64,000 nucleotides of DNA, from NCBI GenBank assembly GCA_964007475.1, contig OZ023273.1, positions 52,563,257-52,627,256 of the forward strand. The letters are read 5' to 3'. The notes under the pieces are model-generated. The model was given only the letters and a program-made list of their open reading frames with translations, had not been told where the DNA came from and searched no databases. This stretch comes from Hybos culiciformis (Eukaryota; Arthropoda; Insecta; Diptera; Hybotidae). Shown here piece by piece: positions 1 to 13,312 of the stretch (the first letter of the stretch is position 1; every line of letters begins with the position of its first letter). The translations under genes and the position numbers were made by a program.

Positions 1-1419
1 CTAGGTAGTTTTTAAAAATAATATTAAAATAGAAAAATAATTAAAAAAAAATAAGAAGATAAAAATCTCTAAACTATTACAAAATATTTGCTACTTCGAA
101 TATCAATAAATTGATTTATAATTTTGTCGAATTCATTCATATTTAAGTAGTACAGCATTTTTCAAATAATATCATATAAATAATATAATAAATAGAATAT
201 TTTCAAAATTTCAATAGTAATCATTTCTTTTGTTAGCATATTTTAAATTTCTCTAAATGTAAAAATTATTATTATTATTATTAAAGAAATATTTGGGAAT
301 AAAATAATAATATCTAAAATTACAAATCAACATTTTGTACCATATGTTAACTTTATGTTTTACAAAATATAAATATAAAACATATGAATATGTTATTATT
401 AATAATAGTATAAATTTTTCCTCAAATTTTGAATATTTACCCACATTTTTTTTCTTCGAAATTGTAGAAAATTAATGAAAATAATAAGCTTCTTTAATAA
501 TAATAAAATTAAAAAAAAAAAATATATACATAGAAAAAAAATACTATAAAAATTCCATTTTCATGTTCAATACAATATGTTAAGGAAATAAAGAAATTTT
601 ATGTGAAATGAAAATAAAAAAATCTGTTCATAGTTATTTGAAAGGAATTCCTTTATTTTTTTTTTCTTTAAACATGTACATATATTTTCTTTTTCGTTAT
701 ATTGTATAGGCTTGTATATAGATATATAAATTTCTTTTTCATACAACTAATAAAATGTATAATGTTAAATCAATGAAAGTATATACATATATTCTAATTT
801 AGCAAACCGGAAAATGTTAGAAGGTTAGATGTACAAAAATCAAACTGATTTTCTTTTTGATTTATTTTGGTATGAGAATAAAGTAAAACCAATAGAATAT
901 ACGTAATCAAAATATACAGACTAAACGAATATAGATTCTAAACAGGCAAAAAATGGGTGCAATTTCTTTCTTTTTTTTTTTGTGAAAGAATTTCAAATAA
1001 AATAATAATAATAATAATAATCTTAATTTTCCTTCAATAAAAAAAGGTAGTAAGGGATTATGGCAAAAAAAAAAGTTATATTCAAAAAAAAAAAAGTATT
1101 CCCAAAAAAAAAATCAATTTGATTTATTCTAATAAAAGATTAAATTGTTGATTTGTTTTTTTTTTTTAAATATGATAATAATAGGAAGCAATTACGTAAA
1201 TAAACCTTTAAATTGTTTATACTTAAAAAAACCTGATAATACGACCCAATAACATTAAAGAAGTAGTATATATAGGTACTTAAAAACGACGATTTCATTT
1301 AAAAGAAAATAAGTAACAAAAAATTATATTTAAATTACACGATTTTATTTTATTAAATATATCCCAAAAAGTTGAAAAATAAAACTCAGTATATTCATCT
1401 TTAAATTATTATAACTTAC
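1..1419 (-). other. Oamb intron, partial (3' of the TM3-TM4 exon)
   Basis: This stretch follows the donor GTAAGT at 1419-1414 on the minus strand, so it is the beginning of the next Oamb intron; its acceptor lies outside the window. It is A+T-rich with many homopolymer runs and short (AAT)n tracts near 270 and 1005. I see no exon, RNA gene or mobile element. The remaining receptor (ECL2, TM5-TM7, tail) must lie at lower coordinates beyond the edge. Confidence 0.75.
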
Positions 1420-1656
1420 TTTCTGATCATTCCATTTAACTAACGGTGGGAAGCAAATCACAAAAGATAAAACCCAAATTCCTGCAATTAAGGATTTTGC
1501 TTTCTTAGTTGACATAATACTGGGATATGTGACGGGTCTTGTTACTGCCACATACCGATCCAATGATATGGCACATAAATTTAATATTGATGCGGTACAC
1601 ATCCAGACATCAACTGCTAGCCAAATTCTGCACCATACATCTCCAAATATCCAAAC
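1420..1656 (-). CDS. Oamb: Oamb coding exon: TM3, DRY motif, TM4 of octopamine receptor
   Basis: Exon of 237 nt (79 codons, phase 0 at both ends). It encodes VWIFGDVWCRIW, then LAVDVW, then SLDRYVAVTRP, and ends PPLVKWNDQK. Numbering from the start Met, Cys93 is the conserved TM3 disulphide cysteine, Asp100 is the amine-binding aspartate of aminergic GPCRs, and 117-119 is DRY. TM4 covers about 138-157. The acceptor is TTTAAG before GTTTGG (AG at 1658-1657), which lacks a strong pyrimidine tract. The donor is AAA|GTAAGT. I recall Drosophila OAMB being nearly identical here; a Lys replaces the usual Gly after PPLV. The known role of the family is a Gq-coupled octopamine receptor raising Ca2+ (and cAMP) in mushroom bodies and oviduct. 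The coding frame stays open into the intron for about 17 codons. A related alpha1-like octopamine receptor paralogue is the main alternative. Confidence 0.93.
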
Positions 1657-3037
1657 CTTAAATGATGAATGAATATAAATTTAATTTTGTTAAACATTTT
1701 CTTAGAATATACACTTAAAGTTATTTTATGAAAAACTAACGAAATAAAGGTTGTTAAAATGCTTATCGAAAAAATGTTTATAATAATTTATGTATAAAAA
1801 TATTATTGTAATATTAGGTTGAATATATTTTTGTATTTTTTAAATTTATTTTTCAGTCATCATCTTGCCTAATAAATAATGACACAATTTCTTAACTTAT
1901 CCGATTTATAATACGGAATCTGTATAATTATATAAATTAAATATTATGATATATACCTGAGAGAAATAACATAAGAGGCTCAATAACAAAAACCATTAGC
2001 TTTTTTAATATTTTATTAAATGCAAAAACAGATTCTATTGTTATTATTTTTAAATTTTCTTTATTAAACCGGAAAATTTTCTATTCTTTAGCATCGAAGC
2101 CATTTTTTCCGAATCTTTATAACATTTCCGGTATAAATGTATTAGGTTTATTTTTTTTTCCAATCATTATTGTTATATAGATTTTTTTTTTCTTTCAATT
2201 AAGCATTTTCCCTAGAGAAAAATGTTCATGCTTTTAAAATGTAAAAGAGCCTATGAATAATTTAGTCCTTAATATTAACGTTTTAAAAAAAAAAAAATGT
2301 ATTTTCAACATAACGCAATTTTTTTTTTTTTTATGTACAGAAAATAAAATCATTTTAAATCATAATTTTCATAATAAATAAAAAAATATATATAAATTAT
2401 TACGACGATAAAATTGATTTTATGAAAATATGATTATTTAGTAAATAAATCTGAAATTGAAATATTGATTTTATTCTAAATTTGTTAAAAATAATTCAAT
2501 TTAGTAAATCGAATCTTTTTTGAAGACGATTTATTTAAATTTTATCTTCAAAGGATTTTCCCCGCACGTTAGATATTTCTTTTTTTTTTTCGGAGTGAAG
2601 GAAAAAAAAAGGAAAAGGTTCATGTTTTTGGGGATTTTCATTTTATTTATGTACATATAGATAAAAAGGGCATTGTTTTATATTTTCTTACATATGATTT
2701 TACAATTTTGTAAGAATTTGTTTTTGCTTGTTCACAAATTTCATTTTTAGTTCACATAATATAAGTATGATATTTATATGCTTTAATGGATTACAGGGTA
2801 GGATAAGAAAATAAAATATACAAAATTTTCGAAAGAAAGAAGAGAAAATTAAATAATTAAAATTCAATAGTTTTTTATTTTATATGTCTGTAAGTAGTTG
2901 TGAGTCTTTATTTAAAATATGTGGTCTTTGGTTAAATGTATATAAATAATTAGTCTATTCATTTCGAAACTCTTTAGTCACAAACATGTTTATGTATAAA
3001 TTTACAGATTTTATCAAACTATAAATTTAATCATTAG

Positions 3038-3190
3038 ATTTTAAATTTTTTTCCCGGTCAACAGAATACTGAAAAAAAAATAATTTAGTGAGAAATCTAA
3101 ATGTATTTAAATATTTTAAATTTTTTTCCCGGTCAACAGAATACTGAAAAAAAAATAATTTAGTGAGAAATCTAAATGTATTTAAAAATT
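3038..3190. repeat. 75-bp tandem duplication
   Basis: Two adjacent, almost identical 75-bp copies (3038-3112 and 3113-3187) carry the marker CCCGGTCAACAGAATACTG. The first few bases of a third copy start at 3188 before the sequence runs into a T tract. The near identity indicates a recent slippage or unequal-exchange event in the intron. Confidence 0.9.
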
Positions 3191-6100
3191 TTAAATTTTT
3201 TTTTTTTTTATGTTTGAATAATTCTTAACTAAGTTAAAATGAAAAATATTTTAGATTTTTTTCTAAAAGCACTTCTTAATGGCTTTCCGCTTTAGTCCTT
3301 AAAAGTCACGATGTATAAAATTGAAAAAGATAGAAAATATCATTAGAATATAATTCAACTTTTTTTTTTATGAAATAAAATAAAATAAAGGGCCAATCTA
3401 AATATAAAATAAATCTGTTTTGACGAAAATAAAATTTCTTCTATAATCGATAAAAATGTTTCTTAAAAAAAAAAATTCTTAAAACATTATAAAAAAAAAA
3501 CAATTTTCCAACAGTTTTAGATATATTAACTTAAGAAAACTCAATGACGACAAAATGATGAAGAAGAGTGTTTCGTACATACTTATCCAAAATTTCTCAA
3601 CGGAAATAAAAAATATAAATATAAAAATAAAAGCAAAAAAAAAAAAATTAAATTTTTTCATTTTAAAAACAATTCCAGCTGAAATGCTCAAATAAAAATA
3701 AAAGAAAAAAAAATAGAATTATTTAAAATTTCCAACTGATAAAACATAAACAGGATTTCATAAATTTATGCTATGAATAACATAAAAGAAATGTACCTAA
3801 CCAAGGTAAACATAGTTAGATTCAATCAAAAAATAATATTATTTTTTTATTTTTTTTTTCTTTGCTTTTGGTTTTCTATCGCAGCCCTAAATATATATTT
3901 TCAACTAAAAAATTATTTTTGTATTTTATTTTTGTATAAATTTTTATTTTTATTTTATTATTTCATGATAAAGAACTTTTCATGACAACACAATTTTAAT
4001 ATAAAAAAAATTTCGTATATAAAGGTCTTAAAGATAATATATAAATTTAGATGCAATATAGAAGAAAGTTAAATAACAATATTTTTGATAATATTATATC
4101 TAGATATAATTTTCATACACACTCAAGTTTCCATCAAAATAAGTCATTATTATTTTCTATGAATTTTTAAATTAACCGAATTTTTTCTTGGAATATCTAA
4201 AAAAAAAAGTATTGACCAAAATTTTTTCATAGAACCTTAAGTTTATAATTATTCTTAACAGAAGTGGTTTATGTAAGTATAGAAATAAATTATATAATAG
4301 TGGAAAAACATACATGAACGTACACATTAATATTGTTTTGATTCTTGAACTTTGACACTTCCACTAGACCACTAATATAGCATTAAAATTGTTATTATTA
4401 ATTTCTAAAAAAAAAAGTATTATAAAATGTAACTTTAATACGAATACTAAATTAACCATTTTAGTGTAAAATTAACTAAGACTGTAATCCTCGAAGCACT
4501 TTTCTAAAAATTGTTTAATAATAGAAAAGTACTATACATAGATCGAATTTAGAGATATCCATTCAACACAACCGAATATTTAAAAAAAAAAATGTAAAGT
4601 AGAAGAAGATATTATTTAAAAACTCGGAGAATATTATCAAGTTTCTTCTTCTGCGTTTTACCACTACGGGTTAACTTTGAAATTTCAAAAATACCATTAA
4701 TTTATTATAAAAATTTAACATTTCATTGCGATTTCAACATTGAAGGCGCAAACAAGATTCTGTGTCTCAATATTTTTTTTTTATTAAAACTCAACAATAT
4801 TCTTTTGCAAGGTTAACAAAATAAATTTTTCAATAATATTTACATAAAATATATATAAAAAAAAAAAAAAATTATTTACCAAAAATCTTATTCTTTCAAT
4901 TTTCAATTGAATTTTATTTGTGTTTTTCAATATTAAATTCTTAATTTAATTTCTTTTTTTTTTTATTTTTGTTTTACTTTCATTCATAAATTATCTTTGA
5001 TTATATTGTAAACAAAATAAAAGGAATTCCTGTCAATATAATACCAATAATACCTGTACCATGTTTTGTCTTAACTTTATTTTTTGATATAAATAAAAGC
5101 ATCTGTGAAAATATTTAAAAAAAAATAAAATAAAATAAAAATACATAATAAATAAATTGAAATAACACTACAGTCAAACAGAAAATTCAAGGAATTACCT
5201 ATTTGGGAATAATATGAATAACTATATAGATGTACAACCATAGTGAAAATATATGAGTAATATGGATTGTTGAAGGACTTTTCTTTGATTTTCATGCAAA
5301 GTTTTATATTCTAACTTATTATTTCAAGAAAAACAAAAAAAAAAAACAATAATTTTTGATTAAGTCACAGTTACAATCTTTCTATAAAGTAATTAAGAAG
5401 CTTACATTCACTCCGACCTTTTATTATAATAACTTATTTTAATTAAATTTATTTTCCCAGTTTTTTAAATAACATTATAACTTTGGAATTAATAAGAAAA
5501 TGTATATTAATTACTTATTATTATGTAATTTGAATAAAAATCAATAATGAAAAATATTCTTCACCTTTAAACAAGCACTAAATAAATTCTAAGAAATTTT
5601 ATTCAAAAAGTCAAAACTTATTTATATTGCTATTATTATACAGATGGTATAGAAAAAATTGATAACCAAACTTATATATACATATCAAAGTTATTCATGC
5701 AATATATACCTAATATTGTTTTTTTCCAAGATAAGGAAGAGTCAAATACTTTTTTTTGAAAGCACATACAAACTTCGAATTCTTTGTAACTCTCAATTTC
5801 CATTACCTGTAATCGGATGCAAAATTATTTTTTATTTGCAATATTGTATAAATAAAATTTTCATTCTTGTTTAGTTTATTTCTAATTCCCTTTTTCTCAA
5901 TATTTATTGAAATCAATATAATACATTTTGTGAGGCAAATTCTTATACAACATCAAACAAAAATGTTTACATCAAAAACAAGTTAATGTTTTCCCTTAAA
6001 TTGATTGATATTGAAAATACATTAAAAATATTACATAAATATTATTTTATGAAGTTGTAAATATTTATTTATCCCTGAAAAAAAAAACTGTATATATAAA

Positions 6101-6430
6101 GTAATAAATATTGTTTGTACCATAAAGTCTTTGCATTACAAAATTAATTGACATTCATCAATCAACAACTTGAATTAATTTTTTTACGTGCTAATTATGT
6201 GAAAAAAAAAAACAAATTAAAAGTGTTAACATTACACCAATGAGAATAAACGTAAGAAAATCACAAAAATGTTACACCTTAGCGGTTTCATCACTTAAAA
6301 ATTTAATTCCGTTTTGGGAATAAAATTTTTCCGATAAGTTAATAAAATTACGTTTTTTTTGCCCTCTAAATAATTTTAAACGTCTTTAAATTGGGTGAAT
6401 TGCAGCTAAGGAACTTTTTCTTCAAATTCA

Positions 6431-6876
6431 CACTGAAAAAAATCGATTTAGATCAGCTATACCTATAATACAGCAGAACGATTATAGTATACAATTATCT
6501 CAAAAGTTGATTTTTGAGACTTACGATCTACTTGCTTAGTGAGGGAGAGACGGTGTCATATTTATACATAACAAAACTTATATATTTTCTGTTTTACACA
6601 CATTTTTAAATTTGGATTGCATACGTAGAGTTGAGTCTTTTCATACTAAGGATCAAAGTTCGAATCCCGAAGGAAAATAACTAGACAGACTAAGTTCTTT
6701 AAATTTAGAAAATGTTTTGTGTTCTATTGCTATAATTCAAGAGATATTCAAGAGAAATATGCTTACTATGACAGATAGGAAATCTTATTATATCAATCCA
6801 CTAGTTGGATTTTAACTATTTGCTTGGCAAAAGATATACTGAAATTACAGCCGCTGCCCAAATTCTTTTTTCAGTG
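6431..6876. mobile_element. MITE-like element with CACTGAAAAAA ends
   Basis: The 446-bp segment begins CACTGAAAAAAATCG and ends CTTTTTTCAGTG, an inverted repeat of about 11 bp. A second element with the same ends and similar sub-terminal sequence (CAGC/CGC before the T run) is at 62556-63230. CACTG ends are reminiscent of CMC (CACTA/Chapaev-like) elements, but I find no convincing target-site duplication and no transposase. A weak B-box-like word (AGTTCGAATCCCG, near 6658) lies inside, without a tRNA fold. Confidence 0.5.
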
Positions 6877-8156
6877 CAAATACATTTTTTTTTAAATAAA
6901 TAAGAAATACAGAGTCAGAGCTAGATATGTATTACATAAATAAATGTCTATAACGAAACTTTTAATATCCTTTTCAAATATCTACATTATGTGTCTCTAT
7001 GTAGTTATAAAACAAAAATGGATGAAAAGATTGGTTTTTATAATGTTTTATGTTTTTCAAAACATACATAAACAAAATTTTCGTCCGAAAAAAAAAAATG
7101 AAACACATCCATATAGTTTTTACCATATAGCTGTCATTTCGGTTCTTTGACTTTAAAACATAAATTGTTGTCGTACCTATATCTGTCGGTATTTTAACTT
7201 TATAACATAAGTTTATTAAAAATTTATCAATGATGTCGCGTATACATAAAAAGTTTCCCTAATGATTTAAATTTTTTGTACGAAATAAAATAAATTATAA
7301 TCCTATTTAATTGGTTTGAACCAAAATTTTATCTAATTCTGAGGATAAGTCTACAGGATTTCATAAAGTTTCAATTGAAATTAATTATTCTTGATGTAAT
7401 TAAGCTTTTAAAGAACGAATAATGTGCGTATTTACAATGGTAAAAAAAAATAAACATTATATGTACGAACGTGAATGGGAGTTAGATTTTTATTCAATTA
7501 ACTGTCTTTGGGTTGTCGAAAAGTTTTAATCTCAGTGTCTTAAGATTTTGATTTCATTATTTTATGATGACTATATTATTATTTTTTGCAATTTAATATA
7601 GTTTGTACATACTGTCTTATAATATCTTCAATAATAATTAAAATTGTATACATTTAAGTTTATGACCACTTTTTATTCATTACTTTTCAATTACAACTGC
7701 TTTTTTAGAAATGTATTCACTACTTTGCAAACCCAATTACTTTGCATCCAGTATTAGTATTCAGTACAACAATATTTGAATATTTACAGCTCTCTTTATA
7801 TTTTGTTATTTACTAGGTTAAGAAAATTCAAATAAAAATAAATTTTTTCTCCTTAAAATAAAATGTCAAATACATAAATATGCTAGCATAAAATATTAAA
7901 AAGAAAAATGTTAAAGTTGTAAAGATAAGAAATAGATCTAAAACTCTGAAAAATTAATTAAATTTGTATACATTTTTGTAAAAAGGAATATTAATATAAT
8001 AAAAAAAAGAATTGAATTGAATTGATTTACAGCTCTGTCTAAACATTTGATGAAAGTTTAAATATATATGTATATGAGCATTTATATGTACAAACAACCA
8101 ATACCGACATACATTTCAAGCCGTCTTATATATGCAAAAAAAACATAATCCCGTAG

Positions 8157-9286
8157 GGGGGTTGGACATTTGTCCGCGGGACATTTGTCCGCGATTTGTT
8201 TTTGTATCGCGGACATAAAAATGACATTTGTCCGCGATTCAAAATGTCTTTTGTCCGCCGCGGACAAATGACATTTTCCAAAATGTCATTTGTCCGCGAT
8301 AAAAATTAATCGCGGACAAATGACATTTTGCAAAATGACATTTGTCCGCTAAAAATCTGAAAAATCAATCGCGGACAAATGACATTTTGCAAAATGACAT
8401 TTGTCCGCTAAAAAGTTAAAAAATCAATCGCGGACAAATGACATTTTGCAAAATGACATTTGTCCGCTAAAAATTAAAAAAAGCAATCGCGGACAAATGA
8501 CATTTTGGAAAATGACATATGTCCGCTAAAAATTTGAGGCTAAAGTGCAGATGACGTGAACCAATCAGAATCGGCACAACAAGAGAGGGTGGTGGGGGGC
8601 GGCGGGCGGGCGGGTGGACTGGTGGTTGGTCAGTGGGATTTGCGGCGTCAGCCGCAAATCCCACTGACAAACCACCAGTCCACCCGCCCGCCCGCCGCCC
8701 CGCACCACCCTCTCTTTAAGGGGCAAATCGGGCAAGAAAAAAAAAATTGTATATACAAAATGTATGAACAATTTGGGGGGACTCTACCCCTCTTCCCTTT
8801 TCCAAGCTTCAGACGATTCTGAGTGGTTCACGTAATCTGCAGTATCTCCAAAATTGAAAAATCAATCGCGGACAAATGACATTTTGCAAAATGACATTTG
8901 TCCGCTAAAAAAACTGAATAATCAATCGCGGACAAATGATATTTTGCAAAATGACATTTGTCCGCTAAAAATTAAAAATTTTAATCGCGGACAAATGACA
9001 TTTTGCAAAATGACATTTGTCCGCTAAAAATTCGAAAAATCAATCGCGGACAAATGACATTTTGCAAAATGACATTTGTCCGCTAAAGTTAGAAAATTCA
9101 ATCGCGGACAAATGTCATTTTGCAAAATGTCATTTGTCCGCTAATTTTGGGACATTTGTCCGCGGCGGACAAATGTCATTTTACAATCGCGGACAAATGA
9201 CATTTTGCAAAATGACATTTGTCCGCGAAGTTTTCCATACAAATTTCATCGCGGACAAATGTCCCGCGGACAAATGTCACGGCGCC
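8157..9286. mobile_element. Foldback transposon made of palindrome array, 9-bp TSD (family A)
   Basis: The element is flanked by ATCCCGTAG at 8148-8156 and 9287-9295. It starts GGGGGTTGGACATTTG and its other end, read inward, is GGCGCCGTGACATTTG. Next to each end the 15-bp word GGACATTTGTCCGCG is present in tandem. Inside are about 11 spaced palindromes of CGCGGACAAATG, one A, core CATTTTGCAAAATG, one A, CATTTGTCCGCG, separated by AT-rich spacers at about 50-60-bp period. Unique inverted segments follow (GCAGAT.ACGTGAACCA near 8550 and 8830), then a central G+C-rich hairpin (8582-8716). The whole element can fold on itself. There is no transposase; the ORFs here only translate the repeat (ADKCHFAKCHLSA and similar). 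The superfamily is uncertain: 9-bp duplications suit Mutator-like or Merlin-like elements. Confidence 0.85.
8582..8716. repeat. Central G+C-rich hairpin of the foldback element
   Basis: Two arms of about 65 bp (8582-8646 and 8651-8716) are nearly perfect reverse complements around a GTCA loop. They are rich in GGGCGGGC and contain CAGTGGGATTTGCGGC. This is by far the most G+C-rich segment of the window. The truncated second copy of the element near 50.75 kb lacks it, so it may be a separate insertion or an internal part lost there. Confidence 0.9.
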
Positions 9287-12200
9287 ATCCCGTAGGGATA
9301 AGAATCATAACAAAAAAAAATTTTGTATGAAAATACCTACTGAACTGATACTGAAAAACTGAAAATTGATTTGTGAAAAGGGATTAAAGCAAATTTTTAT
9401 TCAATGCATTCGATTTTTTTCGCAAAAAATTAATCTTAATTATATAATAAATTGAATTTAATCACTAAATTATATTTTTGTTTTGTTTTTAATCTTATTT
9501 AACAGACCAATCTTTAAATTTTCTATAAGAATTTCTATATAGTTTCATACATTTGTTATGATTTTTATTTTTTCAATATTTTGTTTTTATACTTTGTATA
9601 ACATCTTTATTTCTATATTTCCAAAGCAAATATGTCTTTTATATTTGGAAATTACACGACACAACTACAGACCGAAGAATCCAACTACTATACATCACAT
9701 GGTTTGTTTTCAATTCCAGAAGGGTTCACAAAAAAAGTATAAAATGTATAAAATGAATCTTTCTTATGCAAAAATAAAAAAAAGCAGTGATTTAAATAAT
9801 AAAATTTAACTTATTTGATTAATAATTGAAATTATATTGTATTATATTTATATTATATTTGTACTGTTATCTATTTATCTGAAACAAAAACCTAAATTTT
9901 CGTTTCACTATAATCCTACAAAAAAAAAAACAGACACACCCTGTATAAATATATTCCATGTTTCTGACATAGTCATCAAAAGGGTGAAATAAAATTTATT
10001 TACTGCTGAAAATTATTTTTGCTCACGAATTTCTATTCAGGTTTATTATTTCACATTTTCGTATAATATAATAGGTATATGTAATTTATAAACATGTAAA
10101 ACATAAATATAATATGGTATTATCAAATTTGAAATTACCATAATACAATTTTTATTTATGTATTTTTTTCATGGAAATGTAAACGCAGTTTTAAATTATT
10201 AATTTCACAAAACAAAAAAAAATTATAATAATATTCAAATATATTTTTAATGTAGCATTTTCCTATTACAAAGTTGTTTTGGAATTCAAAATTTTGCATA
10301 AAACAATAAATTTTCTAAAAGATAAATTTTTAAGTAGGTAACATAAGGTTTGCGTTAAATTATATAAACATGGAATTTGTTTCAACTTAAACAACATCCA
10401 AATAAAAATAATACTTATTACGAATATTTTAAAAATAATGTCATTCAATCAATGAATGCGCATAAAAATCATAACTACATTATACATTGTCTTATACATA
10501 GCTTACAGTACGAAATTTACATTTTCATATAGCATGATGATGAAATTTAAATTTTAATAATTTATAAATGAATAATGAAGTCCTTTTAATTTTCCATTTA
10601 ATAATATATTTTTTGATTCGAAAATGGAAATAATAATTTCTCGTTTATTCTTAACATACTTCCAAAAACTTGTGAGCTAAAAACTTTAGCGTAGTTGTAT
10701 ATTACATAAATTACATTGTATAGTTACACATACTTAGTTATTAACAATGAAGTCATTAAAGGAATAATTAAAGAATTAATGTGTAAGAAAAAACTTGCAC
10801 AAATTAAGGAACAACAAGTGCTTGAACAGTTAATACCTAATTACAGTTTTTTTTATGTGGAACCAAGGAATTTTAGGAAACAAGAAATAAAAATAAAAAT
10901 TAAGATACAAATTGCAAATAAAGTGATAACATAAATTTTTTTTTTTCATATGTACTGTACATACATAAATAATATGTAGACTTGTACATTGTACACATAA
11001 ATGTACTCTTTTTATAAACATAAAATACATACTAACATTCAAAAGAGTATAATATAATAGTAATAAAATTGGTAATGAGCATAACGAACTTGTTGCTAGA
11101 GAAAACATTTTTTATTGCATACTTTTGGGGTATTAAAATAAATCTAATACAAGCTTTTTGTTAGCACATGAATTATTACTGCCATAAAGCTTAAGAATGT
11201 TATTTTGCAAGCACAATTAATAACAAGTGTTACACAAATTGATTTAAAAATGTTTGATGAATTCGTTATATTTGTATTTCTTTATAAATTTTTCTCAATG
11301 ATAAGCACAATTCATGTAAGTACATAGACTTACATCCATACGCATATAATTCTTCAAATATTATACACATATGAATAAAACTACAGATGCGGTAGAATAA
11401 AAAAAAAATTATATTTTTTATAATACTGATTAATAATTTAAAAAAAAAACAACATTTTGAAAGAATCAAAAAATCAGAATAAAAGTCGAAGTTGAAAAGA
11501 AGAAAATTATATTTAATAGATACCTTATGTATTTTTAGTTTGAGTTTTATGTGTCAATTTTTACCTCTACCAGTTTAATTATATGTATAAAGTGAAGGTA
11601 AACAGAAAAGTATATTTTTAACATGAACAAACATTTGTAATACATTTTACAATAATATATAAGTATACCTATGTTGCACATAAAATATTTATTTTGATTT
11701 CAGAATATTTTTTAAACCTAAAATATTCTGTTAAAACTTAACACCAAAGCAAATATATATAAAACTAAAAACTATTTGCAAACTATTTCATTTAACTTAA
11801 CTGAAAATGTTTTTGATCAAATTCAATAACAATGTAAAATTCCTAAAATATCATAAACAATTTATTTTGGTTTAAAAAAAAATATCTGAACAAAAACATA
11901 AATTGTAAAGCATGATATTAAGATCAAAATAAGTTTTTAATTAAAAAAAAAAAAAAAAAAAAATTTAATTTTGGAACAAATTACTATCGGAAAATAGGGT
12001 TTCTTAATATTATTTCCCTATTTTTTTTTTTTTTTTTTTTCATTCCTTCATAAAAAATTAATGATTTTTCACTAATATTTAATCGAAAAAATATTTCGCA
12101 AAAATAAAAAAAGAAACATGAGAGTGAATGAAAATAATCTGTTACGAAAAATAAATACAAAATCTGAAATGATACAAAAAAATTAAAATTATATATTTCA

Positions 12201-12567
12201 TAAGGAATTAATAATGTTTATTACATAAAATTCTGCGATGTATAGATTTTTTTTCATATTATAATTCTGCATTTAAAATAATATACCTTCCTAAGTGTAT
12301 ATGAACAGGAAATTATGTAAATATAATCTTATGTTATTCAAGAATTTATTAGATTGCTTTATTTTGTATTTCATTGAAATTGAAGATCAAGGAACCAATT
12401 ATTTTAAAATTCAATAATATTTTTATTGAACATACATATATTGAATATAGTGAACATTTGAAATCAATTTTTAATATCCATGAAGCCCATGACTTACTTG
12501 GGACTTTTTTTTTTTTAATTAAACTCAAAATTATGTAAAACCGCTGGGAAATATATACATTTATCCA

Positions 12568-13312
12568 TAGGCGCCCGCAGGATTTTTTCTAGGGGGGGGC
12601 AAACAATTTTTTTTTATCAGCTTATAAATTTTTTTTTTTTAAGAAAAATCTGTTGAGAATTGAGATACATATATCTTATTTTAATTTTTTCTTTATTAAA
12701 ATTTAAAAATAACAAACATAAATTAATTAAATTAACGAATTCTCGATTAGAAATAAAAAACAAATTAAAAAAAAAATATACATATATGTAATGAAAAAAA
12801 AACAAAATACATTTTTTAAATTTTTTTCGAAAACAAACTGCAGTCTTCTGTGCTGCCTTCCAAATCGTTCCAAGACTTTAGCAACGAACTCTTCCTTCAT
12901 TTCGTCAATAATTGCACGATGAGCACTCATCATACAAAGGCCATCGAATCTGTCTGCTGCCATTGTTGATCGCAACCAAGTTTTAACCCTCCGAAGCGTA
13001 CTAAACGTCTTTTCGTAAACTCGCGCGAACTACTTTAAAATGTCTCTAGCATAAAAGTAATCAGAAAAGGAATCCTTTTTTCATAAATGTGTTGCCGTTG
13101 ACTAAGCGAAATTTGAAAAAGGAATATGTATCTGGAATTCCGTGCGCATAGAAATTCCAAAATTATAAATATTTTTGTATTTTACCCGAGACTTAAAAAT
13201 TGGAAAATTAAACAAAAAATTTAATAATGACTTAATGATCAAGTTTTATTTCCTTCATCAAAGCCAGGGGGGGGCCAATGCCCCCCCTTGCCCCCCCCTC
13301 CGGGCGCCCTTG
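12568..13312 (-). mobile_element. hAT transposon, internally deleted
   Basis: The element is bounded by TAGGCGCCCGCAGG on the left and the inverted CAAGGGCGCCCGGAGG on the right. The flanking 8-mers TTTATCCA (12560-12567) and TTTATCCC (13313-13320) form an 8-bp duplication with one mismatch. Sub-terminal G and C runs (GGGGGGGGCAA) are present at both ends. It carries a minus-strand remnant of a hAT transposase C-terminus (listed separately). At about 745 bp it is far too short to be autonomous. Confidence 0.82.
12822..13030 (-). pseudogene. hAT transposase C-terminal (dimerisation) remnant
   Basis: Minus-strand translation gives VYEKTFSTLRRVKTWLRSTM followed by AADRFDGLCMMSAHRAIID and then FVAKVLERFGRQHRRLQFVF. 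The FSTLRRVKTWLRSTM...RFDGL..M..HR pattern is typical of the hAT-family C-terminal dimerisation domain of the ZMYM1/zinc-finger-MYM-like transposase group. The frame is closed by a TAG three codons upstream of VYEK, and no DDE catalytic region is present, so it cannot be active. It sits antisense-neutral (same strand as Oamb) inside the intron. Confidence 0.85.

Noticed and set aside
6640..6705. tRNA-like sequence with AGTTCGAATCCCG
   Set aside because: Only a B-box-like word; no A box at the right distance and no anticodon stem of more than about 3 bp.
8157..9286. CRISPR-like regular repeat/spacer appearance
   Set aside because: The host is an animal genome, the spacers are short near-identical AT-rich linkers, the repeats are palindromes within a target-duplicated transposon, and no cas genes are present.
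8467..9295. Cys/His/Lys-rich ORFs (ADKCHFAKCHLSA repeats) as a possible small metal-binding protein
   Set aside because: They are translations of the palindrome array; the same peptide appears on both strands and in the second copy near 49.7 kb.
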